A stretch of DNA of 64,000 nt, from contig JAUYAK010000010.1 of NCBI GenBank assembly GCA_030693515.1, forward strand, positions 124,001-188,000, written 5' to 3'. This stretch comes from Opitutaceae bacterium. GTDB lineage: Bacteria > Verrucomicrobiota > Verrucomicrobiia > Opitutales > Opitutaceae. Under the pieces are notes generated by a model. That model was given only the letters and a program-made list of their open reading frames with translations. It was not told the DNA's origin and searched no databases. The position numbers and the translations under genes were made by a program. How positions within the stretch are numbered: position 1 is the first letter of the stretch; every line of letters starts with the position of its first letter. Positions 9,167-18,058 of this stretch are shown here, piece after piece.

Positions 9167-10522
9167 TCAGTTCGCGCCCACCGCCACGATCTTCCCGCGC
9201 GTGCGGAAAAAGAGCGTGCCCTCAGAAATCGCCGGCGTCGAGAGGCAGGTTTCGCCGAGCGGGTTGGTGGCGGCGACCGCAAATTTTTCGCCCACCGGCA
9301 CGACGAAGACGTTGCCAAGCTCACTCGTGAAATAAAGATGCCGCCCATCCGAGACCGGCGAGGCCGTGTAGCCTTCGCTGCTGGGCGAGAGTTTCTCGCT
9401 GTAGCGCACCTCCCCGGTCTTCGCGTCGAAGCAGGTGACGAGCCCCGTGTCGGCGCAGCCGTAGAGCAGATCGCCGACCACGATGGGGGTCTGCATGTAG
9501 TTGCCGCGGCGGTCGTGGTTCCAGGCGATGGCGGGGTGCTTCCAATCGGTGTTGTCGGGCGTGATGTCGCCGGTGGCGTCAGGCCGGATGGCGCGCATCG
9601 GACGGCTGCGACCGTGTGCGCTCGTGAAGTAGATTAGGCCGTGCGCGGAAATCGGCGTGGGCACGGGGATATCGCCGCCACCGTCGAGTTTCCAGAGTTC
9701 CTTGCCCGTCGCGAAATCGTAGCCGCCCGTGTGATGCCAGCCATTGACCGCGATCTGTTTGCGGCCGGCGCTTTCGACGATGGCCGGCGTGCTCCACGTC
9801 GGCACATCGCTGCGCGCCGTCCGCCAGAGTTCGCGCCCCGTCTCGAGATCAAAGGTCGCCAGAAACGAGCCCTGCTGCACGTCGCACAGCACGACGACTT
9901 TTCCGTCGTGGATAATCGGCGAGCTGGCGAAGCCCCACTGCGCCGTCTTCACTTGGAAATAGCCCGAGTCCATCGGCCCGAGATCTTTTTTCCACACGAG
10001 CGCGCCATCGGCGGCGTTGAAGCAGAAGAGCCCCTCGCTCCCGAAAATCGCGACGATGCGCCGTCCGTCGGTCGCGGGCGTGGAGTTGCAGTGCGTGGCC
10101 TTGGTGTGGCGGGCGACCCGCGGCACCGCCTCGTGCGCGAGCGTGTTCCAGAGGACTTTGCCCGTCGCGCGATCGAGGGCGAGGAGGCGCCACTGGTTTT
10201 TCTCGGTGTTGGGCGCGGCCTTGATGTCGCCAAACAGGCCGACGCGGAGGCTGGACTCGCCACCCTCCGCCACGGCCGTCGCGACAAATACCCGCCCGCC
10301 CCACACAATCGGCGCCGCGTGCGCGAGACCCGGGATCGGCGTGGACCAGCGGATGCCCGCGCCCGTCTCGCCATTCCAGCTCGTCGGCAGCGCCGTGGCG
10401 GCATCAAGGCCGCTGGCGGCGGGGCCGCGATATTGCGGCCAGTGCTGCGCGCCAACCGGGGCGCAAACGAGCAGAGCGAGGCCAACGGCGCGAATCACGG
10501 GGTGCGACAGCATGCCGTGCAT
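9167..10522 (-). CDS. Secreted PQQ-like beta-propeller protein 1
   Basis: 451 residues with an N-terminal signal peptide ending near CAPVGAQ. The mature start HWPQYRGP is shared, with variations, by all ten paralogs in this window. Blade motifs are ALDRATGKVLW, TFDLETGRELW, DFATGKELW and CFDAKTGEVRY, the A-x-D/A-x-T-G-x-x-x-W type seen in PQQ enzymes and BamB. No PQQ-dehydrogenase catalytic residues or heme sites were seen, so this is probably a non-enzymatic or uncharacterised periplasmic propeller. It ends 12 bases from the cyclase stop (convergent) and starts 100 bases from a divergent sulfatase. Confidence 0.85.
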   Translation of the reverse strand: MHGMLSHPVIRAVGLALLVCAPVGAQHWPQYRGPAASGLDAATALPTSWNGETGAGIRWSTPIPGLAHAAPIVWGGRVFVATAVAEGGESSLRVGLFGDIKAAPNTEKNQWRLLALDRATGKVLWNTLAHEAVPRVARHTKATHCNSTPATDGRRIVAIFGSEGLFCFNAADGALVWKKDLGPMDSGYFQVKTAQWGFASSPIIHDGKVVVLCDVQQGSFLATFDLETGRELWRTARSDVPTWSTPAIVESAGRKQIAVNGWHHTGGYDFATGKELWKLDGGGDIPVPTPISAHGLIYFTSAHGRSRPMRAIRPDATGDITPDNTDWKHPAIAWNHDRRGNYMQTPIVVGDLLYGCADTGLVTCFDAKTGEVRYSEKLSPSSEGYTASPVSDGRHLYFTSELGNVFVVPVGEKFAVAATNPLGETCLSTPAISEGTLFFRTRGKIVAVGAN

Positions 10523-10622
10523 TCAGCCCCGCTGTCGCACGACGGCAAGCGCGCGCGTTGACTCACGCCGCGCCGCGCTCCACCAATCCGCTGAGTCGTC
10601 CGTTCACCCTTCCCTACCCGCC

Positions 10623-12203
10623 ATGCACCGATTCCTCCTGATCGCCCTCTTTTCCTGCCTGCCCGCGTCCGCCTTCGCCGCCGCCCAGGCCCGGCCCAAC
10701 ATCCTCTTCATTTTCTCCGACGACCACGCGCAGCACGCGATTTCAGCCTATGGCTCAAAGGTCAACACGACCCCGCATCTCGACCGCCTGGCGCGCGCCG
10801 GCGTGCGCTTCAACCACGCCTTCGTCACCAACTCCATCTGCACGCCCAGCCGCGCCACGCTGCTCACCGGCAAGTATTCCCACGCCAACGGCGTCCCGGT
10901 CTTCAACGTCTTCGACGGCGGCCAGGCCCACGTCGCGAAAATGCTCCAAGCCGCCGGCTACCACACCGGCATGGTCGGCAAATGGCACCTCGGCAGCGAC
11001 CCCACCGGCTTCGACCGCTGGATCGTCCTCCCCGGCCAGGGCATCTATTTCGATCCCGATTTCCTCACGCCCCACGGCCGCGTCACGATCAAGGGCCACA
11101 CCACCGAGATCACCACCAAGCTCGGCCTCGAATTCCTCGACACCCGCCCGAAGGACAAACCGTTTTTCCTCAAGCTGCACCAGAAGGCGCCGCACCGCGC
11201 CTGGGAGCCTGACCTGAAAAACAAGGCGCTCTTTGCCAACAAGGTCATCCCCGAGCCCGCCACGCTCTGGGACGACTACGCCACCCGCCCCGCCGCGCTG
11301 CCCGAGAATCAGCAGACCATCGGCAACGACCTCACGCGCCGCGACCTCAAGCTCGTGCCGCCCGCCGACCTCGCGCCCGGCCCCGCGCGCCAGCAATGGC
11401 TCAACGTGAAGCCCACCGAGGTCGAGGTCACGCAGCCGGACGGCAGCAAGAAAACCCTCACCGGCCGCGACCTCGTGAAATGGAAATACCAGCGCTACAT
11501 GCAGGACTATCTCGCCTGCGTGCAGGGCGTGGACGACGGCGTCGGCGAAGTCCTCGACTACCTCGACCGCACCGGCCTCGCCGCCAACACCATCGTCATC
11601 TACAGCTCCGATAACGGCTGGTATCTCGGCGACCTCGGCATGTATGACAAACGCTTCATGTATGAGCCCGGCCTGCACATCCCGCTCCTCGCGCGCGGCC
11701 CCGGCATCAAGGCCGGCAGCGTCACCGACCTCTTCGCGCTCAACGCCGACTTCGCCCCCACCTTCCTCGACCTCGCCGGCGTGAAAGTCCCCGCCGACAT
11801 GCACGGCCGCTCCCTCGCGCCCCTCCTCCGCGGCGAGAAGCCGAACGATTGGCGCACGAGCGCCTACTACCGCTACTACCACGACCCGGGCCACCACAAC
11901 ACCCGCGCCCACTACGGCGTCCGCACCGCCACGCACAAACTCATCCATTACTGGAAAAAAGACGCGTGGGAGCTCTTCGACCTCACGAAGGACCCGACCG
12001 AGCAGAAAAACCTCATCACCGATCCCGCGCAGGCCGGCAAAATCGCCGAGCTCAAAGCCGAGATCGCGCGCCTGCAAAAACAGCTCGGTGACACCGGCCA
12101 GTTCGCCAACGAAATCCCCCGCGACGGCGTGGACGCCCCCAAGAACGTCCCCCGCCTCGGCGAGAAATCGGTCAAGGAAGCCGTCGCCGTGGCGGTGCCG
12201 TAA
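10623..12203 (+). CDS. Secreted sulfatase (type I, formylglycine family)
   Basis: 526 residues from ATG 10623 with a clear signal peptide (cleavage near SAFAAAQA). Metal ligands are at the start of the fold (FSDDHAQH, D33-D34). The modification motif ICTPSRATLLTG makes C73 the likely formylglycine (CxPSR). GKWHLG and SDNGWYLGDLG are further family motifs. It hydrolyses sulfate esters in the periplasm or outside; substrate class is not readable, but polysaccharide sulfates are usual in this phylum. A sulfatase-maturating enzyme is not in the window. The C-terminal 50 residues form a charged, probably helical tail. Confidence 0.92.
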   Translation: MHRFLLIALFSCLPASAFAAAQARPNILFIFSDDHAQHAISAYGSKVNTTPHLDRLARAGVRFNHAFVTNSICTPSRATLLTGKYSHANGVPVFNVFDGGQAHVAKMLQAAGYHTGMVGKWHLGSDPTGFDRWIVLPGQGIYFDPDFLTPHGRVTIKGHTTEITTKLGLEFLDTRPKDKPFFLKLHQKAPHRAWEPDLKNKALFANKVIPEPATLWDDYATRPAALPENQQTIGNDLTRRDLKLVPPADLAPGPARQQWLNVKPTEVEVTQPDGSKKTLTGRDLVKWKYQRYMQDYLACVQGVDDGVGEVLDYLDRTGLAANTIVIYSSDNGWYLGDLGMYDKRFMYEPGLHIPLLARGPGIKAGSVTDLFALNADFAPTFLDLAGVKVPADMHGRSLAPLLRGEKPNDWRTSAYYRYYHDPGHHNTRAHYGVRTATHKLIHYWKKDAWELFDLTKDPTEQKNLITDPAQAGKIAELKAEIARLQKQLGDTGQFANEIPRDGVDAPKNVPRLGEKSVKEAVAVAVP

Positions 12204-12270
12204 TACGCGCCACGCTCAAACGACTCGAACTTTGGGTTTCCGTCGCGAAAACAACTCAACTCACTGGGCC

Positions 12271-13041
12271 ATGAGCTATCGCTCGATCTTTTTCTTTTGG
12301 CTCGCGTGCGTGTGCTCGGCGTCCGAGCCAGTGTTTGTGGTGCTCGAACGAAACCCATGGGCATCAGTGATCGGATCGGACAGCCCGACCTTTGCACTCT
12401 ACGACGATGGGACGGTGATCTGGAGACCAGACAAGCCGACAGGCGGACGATCATTTCTTCACGGACGAACTCGCGACGTAGCCGCAGCATTGCGAGAGAT
12501 TGAACCCCGCAATCTCGGCAGTTTCGAAAAATTCTACGAACTCACCTCTTGGACTGACCAACCAACGACAGTGATTTGGACACCAAAGAAAACGGTCATG
12601 ATCTACGGCCAGTGGCGCCATGTGTCCGATCCGTCACGGGAAACGGACCCCCAGTTGCGCGAGATACTCACTCGCGACAGAGCCATGAACAATGCGCTCC
12701 CGGCCGAACTGCGAACTAGCCTCATACGAATCGATGCTCAGCGAAAACACGAAGGCGACATTTGGCTGCCCGAGCGAGTGCAAGTCATGCTTTGGCCGTT
12801 CCCGCACACACGGGAGGAACCGATTCCTTGGCCAAAAAAGTGGCCGGGGCTTTCTGCAAAAGACACCGTGAAACGCGGAGGCGATTCCTACAGCGTCTAT
12901 CTGCCAGCGACAGAGCTATCCACACTGCGGGATCTGCTTGCGAAGCGGGAGCAACGACGAGCCATTTTGATCGACGAACAGAAAATGTCTGCGGCGGTGA
13001 GACTCCCATTTCCAAGGGAAGAGTTGTGGATGAAAAATTAG
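12271..13041 (+). CDS. Hypothetical secreted protein, atypical lower-GC composition
   Basis: 256 residues from ATG 12271, with a short hydrophobic leader (SIFFFWLACVCSAS) that looks like a signal peptide. I do not recognise the family. Sequences such as FALYDDGTVIWRP and TVIWTPKKTVMIYGQWR suggest a beta-rich fold, and the C-terminal region has a predicted helix with many charged residues. Its base and codon use is visibly less GC-rich than its neighbours, with many A/T-ending codons, which suggests recent acquisition. It stands alone between the sulfatase and a convergent esterase. An earlier in-frame start would overlap the sulfatase. Confidence 0.65.
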   Translation: MSYRSIFFFWLACVCSASEPVFVVLERNPWASVIGSDSPTFALYDDGTVIWRPDKPTGGRSFLHGRTRDVAAALREIEPRNLGSFEKFYELTSWTDQPTTVIWTPKKTVMIYGQWRHVSDPSRETDPQLREILTRDRAMNNALPAELRTSLIRIDAQRKHEGDIWLPERVQVMLWPFPHTREEPIPWPKKWPGLSAKDTVKRGGDSYSVYLPATELSTLRDLLAKREQRRAILIDEQKMSAAVRLPFPREELWMKN

Positions 13042-13071
13042 CCGTTCACGGACTCAGGCCGTAGCAGGTGT

Positions 13072-13932
13072 TCACCTCACCTTCAGCTCGACAAACTCCC
13101 ACAGCGCCGCCGTCGCCGGATCGCCGGGGGTGCCGAGGTTGTCGTTGAGGCGGACGTGATCGGTGTCGCGGGCACCGAAGAGGCGCGCGGGCACGGCGGC
13201 GGCCTTTAGCACAGCGTTGAATCGCTGGGCCTGAGCCGTGGTGTCGGGGTGACCGACGACAAAGAGAATGAGAAACGGCGGGATGCCGCGGTCCTTGGCG
13301 ACGTGTGTGACGGCGGAGAAATCGCGGTGCAGCGCGGGATCGTCGCCGAATTTCTGGCGGTGGCCGGCTTTCGGCAGCGGCAGGCCGTGCGCCCGCGCGC
13401 GCGTCTCCGCCACCTCAATGATCGCGGGGACGTCGTAGGTGTCACCATCGACCGGGATGCAGCCCTTGATCGACGCGAATGAAAGACCGTGCGCGCGGAG
13501 ATATTTCGCATCGGTGCAGAGGAGCGCGGCGAGCTGCGCGCCGGCGGAGTGGCCGCCCACCAAAATCCGCCGCGGGTCGCCGCCGTGGCGGGCGATGTGG
13601 GCGTGCGTCCACGCGAACGCCTGCGCGATGTCGCGGATGATGTCGCCCATCGGCACGTGCGGCAGGAGCCGGTAGTTGGTCGAGACGAAGACGAAGCCGC
13701 GCTCGGTGAACATCTGCGGCTTGAGCTTCACGTCGCCCTTGTCGCCCGCCTGCCAGCCGCCGCCGTGGATCCAAAACACCACGGGCAAATCCTTCGCGCC
13801 GGCGGGCGCGTGGATATCCAGCACGTGGCGCGGGTGCCCGGACTCGGCGTAGCGCACATCACGCACGACGGTGATCGCAGGGGCGGCGGACGCGACGGTC
13901 GTGGTGAGGAGGAGCAACAGGGCGTTTTTCAT
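13072..13932 (-). CDS. Secreted alpha/beta-hydrolase, esterase (HGGGW type)
   Basis: 286 residues with a signal peptide (ending near ASAAP). The oxyanion motif HGGGWQAGD and the nucleophile elbow GGHSAGA are present, with a late histidine in DTDHV as the likely catalytic base. This arrangement fits BD-FAE or hormone-sensitive-lipase-like carboxylesterases, often acting on acetyl or feruloyl groups of plant polysaccharides. It is convergent with the hypothetical gene at 12271 and 45 bases from the next propeller gene on the same strand. Substrate is unknown. Confidence 0.85.
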   Translation of the reverse strand: MKNALLLLLTTTVASAAPAITVVRDVRYAESGHPRHVLDIHAPAGAKDLPVVFWIHGGGWQAGDKGDVKLKPQMFTERGFVFVSTNYRLLPHVPMGDIIRDIAQAFAWTHAHIARHGGDPRRILVGGHSAGAQLAALLCTDAKYLRAHGLSFASIKGCIPVDGDTYDVPAIIEVAETRARAHGLPLPKAGHRQKFGDDPALHRDFSAVTHVAKDRGIPPFLILFVVGHPDTTAQAQRFNAVLKAAAVPARLFGARDTDHVRLNDNLGTPGDPATAALWEFVELKVR

Positions 13933-13977
13933 GGGGCGTTTTGTGGGGAAATTTTTCTCTGTCGGCGTCCGGCGATT

Positions 13978-15402
13978 CTACTCCTCGAACGCATAGAGCT
14001 TCGTCTGCGTGCGGAGGTAGATATTTTTCCCGACGAGGGCAGGCGTCGCGAGGATGCGTTCACCAAAGTCCGCCGTATGCAGCGGCTCGGGTTTCGCGCC
14101 GCCGGCCTTGATGACGGTCAGCTTGCCGGGCAGCGAGGCCACATAGATGCGCCCGTCGGCCGCGACCGGCGAGGCGTAGTAGTTGCCATGGGCCGGCAGC
14201 CGCTCCTGCGCGTAGAAAGGTTCGCCGGTCTTGGGGTCGAGCGAAGACATCAAGCCGCCATCCTTCACGAAGTAGATGCGGCCCTGGTAGAATAGTGGCG
14301 ACGGCACGTAGGGCAGCGCGCGGCGATATTTCCACGCGACGTGTGTTTCCGAGATGTCGCCGCGGCCGCCGGGCTTCACCGCGATCAGGACGTTTTCGGC
14401 GCGGGTGTCGCCGGTTTTGATCCGCTCCCAGTCATCCGGCGTGATTTTGCCGTCACGATTGCGGTCAAACGCGCGCAAATAGTCGCGTCGTTCCACGGCG
14501 ATTTCCGAGAGCTCGACGACCCCGTCGCCGTTTTTGTCGTGCGCCTTGAGGAACGCCTCCCAGGTTTGACGCGGAGAGTCGGCCTGCCCCGGCGACCACG
14601 CGGCGAAAAACAGCAGCCCGTCGCCCACGACCGGCGTGGTGCAGACCGTGCCGGTCACATTCGTGATCGTCCAGCGTTCGACACCCGTTTTCAGCTCGTA
14701 GCCTTTGAGCTGGGCGGAGCCGGCGAGCACGACTTCCGCCGCATCATTCTGGCGCCAGATGGTCGGCGTGCCGAAGCTGCCGCTCGACTCGGGTCGCGGG
14801 GTCTCCCACACGGTCGCACCGGTCGCGACCTCCACGGCAAACAGCGTCGAATACCGATACTGGTCGCGGTTCAGCAGCACCAACCCGCCGTCGATGATCG
14901 GCGAGGTGCCAGTGCCAAACCGGCCGCCGCTCTCCGCGACCGGCAAGGGGCGCCGCCAGATTTCCTTCCCCTCGAAGTCATGGCACACGAGCCCCCATGA
15001 TCCGAAATAGCTGACCACATGCGTGCCGTCCGTCGCCGGCGTCGAAGCCGCCGGGCTGCCATCAACGCGGTGAAATTCCTCGACGCTTTCCGGCATGAAG
15101 GCGCGCGTCCAGCGCAGTTGCCCCGTGGCGCGCTCGTGGCAACGCACCTCGAGATTCGACCCCACGACGGTCGTGAGAAAAATCCTCCCGCCCCACACGC
15201 ACGGCGACGAAGGCGACCACGGCACCTCGACGCTCCACTTCACATTTTCGCCTGGTCCGATCTTTACCGGCGGGCGCGCGTCGGCCGCGGCAACACCGGC
15301 ACTGTTGAGGCCGCGGAACTGCGGCCAGTTCTCCGCCGCCCGGCCCACGAACCACGACATAGACAATGCTGCCGCAATTCTAAGCCCGGGGAAGATGCTC
15401 AT
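13978..15402 (-). CDS. Secreted PQQ-like beta-propeller protein 2 with EF-hand pair
   Basis: 474 residues, signal peptide, then NWPQFRG. Propeller blades include ATGQLRW, ELKTGVERW and SLDPKTGEPFY. Two calcium-binding loops interrupt the propeller: DKNGDGVVELSE near residue 288 and DRNRDGKITPDD near 312. Both have acidic residues at loop positions 1, 5 (N/D) and 12, as in EF-hands. The insertion sits between blades and is preceded by WEAFLKAHDKN, a helix typical of EF-hand proteins. The same architecture is seen in the two tandem genes downstream. Calcium probably stabilises or regulates the propeller; that is inference. Confidence 0.87.
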   Translation of the reverse strand: MSIFPGLRIAAALSMSWFVGRAAENWPQFRGLNSAGVAAADARPPVKIGPGENVKWSVEVPWSPSSPCVWGGRIFLTTVVGSNLEVRCHERATGQLRWTRAFMPESVEEFHRVDGSPAASTPATDGTHVVSYFGSWGLVCHDFEGKEIWRRPLPVAESGGRFGTGTSPIIDGGLVLLNRDQYRYSTLFAVEVATGATVWETPRPESSGSFGTPTIWRQNDAAEVVLAGSAQLKGYELKTGVERWTITNVTGTVCTTPVVGDGLLFFAAWSPGQADSPRQTWEAFLKAHDKNGDGVVELSEIAVERRDYLRAFDRNRDGKITPDDWERIKTGDTRAENVLIAVKPGGRGDISETHVAWKYRRALPYVPSPLFYQGRIYFVKDGGLMSSLDPKTGEPFYAQERLPAHGNYYASPVAADGRIYVASLPGKLTVIKAGGAKPEPLHTADFGERILATPALVGKNIYLRTQTKLYAFEE

Positions 15403-15495
15403 GCGGCCACTGCGCCCGAATCCCGCCGCGCCCGCAAGCCCGGGATCGCCACTTCGCCATTGCTCAAAGGGCGGCTTTGGCTCTCACGATGTGAC

Positions 15496-16509
15496 ATGCG
15501 CTTTCGTTCCCCTCTCCTCGCCGTCCTCGCGTTGCTCACGGCCAGCGTCGCGCTCGCCGCCGAAGCCCTGCCCGAGGGCGTTCGCCGCGTGCAGGTGCTC
15601 AACTACCCCGATTGCCTCGAACTCTCCAACGGCGAGACGCGCGTCACGCTCGGCCATCACGTGGGTGGCCGCGTGCTCGAATACGAATGGCGCGGGAAGA
15701 ACGCGCTCTACCTCGACCCGGCCGAGGCGAAATGGGGCACGCCGGGCGGTCCGGCCGCGCCGTCGAGCGCCGGGCGTTTCGACATCGGTCCGGAGATGAT
15801 CATCCCGAAGCGCGACAAGCTCTGGGCCGGGGCCTGGACCGCCGAGGCCATTGGCCCGCGCGCCGCGCGGCTGACGAGCCAGCCCGACGAAGCGACAGGC
15901 GTGCAGCTCATCCGCGAATTTCGCCTCGCAGCCCAGGGCACGCACCTGAGCTGCGAGCAGATCATCCGCAATGTCTCCCGCGAGACGAAATACTGGGCGC
16001 ACTGGAGCCGCACGTTTGCCGTGCACGGCGGCATCGGCATCGTGCCACTCACGCCCGAGGTGAAGCGTTTCCCCAACGGCTGGATCATGTATGCGCAGGG
16101 CGGCGAGCCCGCGATCCAGACCCGGCCCGTCGATCCCAACGTGCGCCTGCGCGGATCCTTCGTCGAGGTGCTGGGCCCGCCGCGCTTCCCCAAGATCGGC
16201 TTCGATTCACATGCCGGTTGGTTCGCCTACGTGATGCCGCACGGGCAGGCGTTCGTGAAGCGCTACGCCTCGCCGCGCGACGCCGTCTATCCGGAGGCCA
16301 TCGGCATGACCCTGTGTTTCTGGTATCCGCAGGCCAGCCAAGTTCCCGCGTGCGAGCTCGAGCCGCACGGCCCGCGCAACACGATCTCACCCGGCGCGAG
16401 CGCCAGCTACACCGAGCACTGGCATCTGATCGAGCACGCGTTTCCCGCCGCAGGCCAATCGCTCGATCTCGACAAGCTCGCCGCGCAGGTCGCGCGCGAG
16501 GCGCTGTAA
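15496..16509 (+). CDS. Secreted galactose-mutarotase-like protein
   Basis: 337 residues from ATG 15496 with a signal peptide (cleavage near ALAAEA). The body (CLELSNGETRVTLGHHVGGR, EYEWRGKNALYL, TYTEHW-like end ASYTEHWHLIEH) resembles the beta-sandwich galactose mutarotase or DUF4432-type carbohydrate-binding folds. It would bind or epimerise a sugar in the periplasm. It is divergent from propeller 2 and convergent with propeller 3. The assignment is by pattern only and moderately certain. Confidence 0.6.
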   Translation: MRFRSPLLAVLALLTASVALAAEALPEGVRRVQVLNYPDCLELSNGETRVTLGHHVGGRVLEYEWRGKNALYLDPAEAKWGTPGGPAAPSSAGRFDIGPEMIIPKRDKLWAGAWTAEAIGPRAARLTSQPDEATGVQLIREFRLAAQGTHLSCEQIIRNVSRETKYWAHWSRTFAVHGGIGIVPLTPEVKRFPNGWIMYAQGGEPAIQTRPVDPNVRLRGSFVEVLGPPRFPKIGFDSHAGWFAYVMPHGQAFVKRYASPRDAVYPEAIGMTLCFWYPQASQVPACELEPHGPRNTISPGASASYTEHWHLIEHAFPAAGQSLDLDKLAAQVAREAL

Positions 16510-16523
16510 GCGGCGGGCGCGGG

Positions 16524-16598
16524 GTAGCGGCGGGCGTCCCTGCTCGCCGATTCAGGACGTTCGACCAAACAACGGCGGGCCGGGAGGCCCGCCGCTAC
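16524..16598. repeat. Intergenic palindromic repeat
   Basis: The outer arms GTAGCGGCGGGC (16524-16535) and GCCCGCCGCTAC (16587-16598) are perfect inverted repeats. The inner part has a 9-base stem CGGCGGGCC/GGCCCGCCG with a four-base loop (16573-16594). It lies between convergent genes and could terminate both, although there is no T tract. It resembles REP-like elements. Confidence 0.6.
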
Positions 16599-16600
16599 GT

Positions 16601-18058
16601 TCATTTCCCAAACGCCCAGAGCTTCGTCGTCGTGCGCACGTAAAGCCGATCGCCGACGATCGCGGAGGTCGCCAGGATGCGTTCGCCGAAATCGGCCTGG
16701 TGCAGAATCTCCGGCTTGTCACCGCCGGCCTTGATCACGGTGAGCTTGCCGGGGAGCGAGGCGACGTAGAGGCGGCCATCGGCCGCGACGAGCGAGGCGT
16801 AGTAGCCGCCCGGTGCCCCCGTGATGCGCTCCTGCACGTAGGCGGGTTCGCCCGTTTTGGCATCGAGCGAAGTGATGATGCCGCCGTCCTTCACGAAGTA
16901 GAGGCGACCGTCGTAGTGCACCGGCGAAGGCACTTGGGGCAGGCCCTTGCGGAAACGCCACGCGACGTGCGATTCCGTGATGTTGCCCGTGCCGCCGGGT
17001 TTCACGGCGACGACGACATTTTCCGAGTGTGCGGACTCGGCCTTCATGATGTCCCAGTCCTCCTTGGAAAATTTCCCGTCGCGGTTCAGGTCCACCCCGC
17101 GCCAGTAGTCGATGCTGGCTACGGCGATTTCATCAAACGTCACGATCCCGTCGCCGTTCTTGTCGTATTTCTTGTAGAACTCATCCCACGTCGGCAGCGG
17201 CGAATCGGCGGTGTGGTTGTTCCAAGCAGCGAAATACAACATGCCGTCGGCCACCAGGGGCGTGGTGCAAATGTAGTCGGTGACGTTTTCCACGCGCCAA
17301 CGCTCCTGGCCCGTCTTGAGGTCGAAGCCCTTGAGCCGGCCATTCGACGCAACCACGATTTCATCGACGCCGTTGTTCTGCCAATGGACGGGCGTGCCAA
17401 AGCTGCCCGAGGCATCGGTCCGCGGCGTCTCCCAAAGTTTTTTCCCGGTCTTCACGTCGATCGCCAGCAGCGTCGAGTAGCGATAGAGATCGCGGCACAG
17501 CACGACCGTGCCGCCGACGATGATGGGCGAAGTGCCGGAGCCGTATTGTCCGGCGCTCAGCGCCAGCGGCAGCGGCAGGCGCCAGAGTTCCTGGCCGTCT
17601 ACATCGTGGCAGATGAGCCCAAACGATCCGAAATAACTCACCACGTGCCGCCCATCGGTCGCGGGCGTCGAGGCGGCGGGGCTGCCATCGGAGCGGTGAA
17701 AATCCTCGACCGCATCCGGCTTCACGCCGCGCGCCCAGCGCAACTGGCCATCCGCGCGATCATGGCAGCGCGTCTCGAGTTCGCCATTGCGAAACGTCGT
17801 GAGAAAAATGCGTTCGCCCCAAATCACCGGCGACGAGGGCGACCACGGCACCTCAATGCTCCAAGCCAGGCCCTCGGTCGGTCCGATCTTGATCGGAGGC
17901 TTCGCACCGACGGAGAGCCCGGAGGCGTTGGCGCCGCGAAACTGCGGCCAATGGGCCGAGGTGCTCTCGGCCGCCGCCAGCGGCAGTGAGAGCGCCATCG
18001 CCGCCCAGGCGAAGGCGGCCAAGGCGAGGCTCGGGGGATGAACACGTGTGGTTGTCAT
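16601..18058 (-). CDS. Secreted PQQ-like beta-propeller protein 3 with EF-hand pair
   Basis: 485 residues; signal peptide, then HWPQFRGANASGL. The blades include IDVKTGKKLW, DLKTGQERW and SLDAKTGEPAY. EF-hand loops DKNGDGIVTFDE (near residue 297) and DLNRDGKFSKED (near 322) are inserted at the same place as in propellers 2 and 4. It is nearly identical over most of its length to the upstream gene (propeller 4), so the two are a recent tandem duplication. Its ATG overlaps the stop of that gene by four bases. Confidence 0.88.
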   Translation of the reverse strand: MTTTRVHPPSLALAAFAWAAMALSLPLAAAESTSAHWPQFRGANASGLSVGAKPPIKIGPTEGLAWSIEVPWSPSSPVIWGERIFLTTFRNGELETRCHDRADGQLRWARGVKPDAVEDFHRSDGSPAASTPATDGRHVVSYFGSFGLICHDVDGQELWRLPLPLALSAGQYGSGTSPIIVGGTVVLCRDLYRYSTLLAIDVKTGKKLWETPRTDASGSFGTPVHWQNNGVDEIVVASNGRLKGFDLKTGQERWRVENVTDYICTTPLVADGMLYFAAWNNHTADSPLPTWDEFYKKYDKNGDGIVTFDEIAVASIDYWRGVDLNRDGKFSKEDWDIMKAESAHSENVVVAVKPGGTGNITESHVAWRFRKGLPQVPSPVHYDGRLYFVKDGGIITSLDAKTGEPAYVQERITGAPGGYYASLVAADGRLYVASLPGKLTVIKAGGDKPEILHQADFGERILATSAIVGDRLYVRTTTKLWAFGK

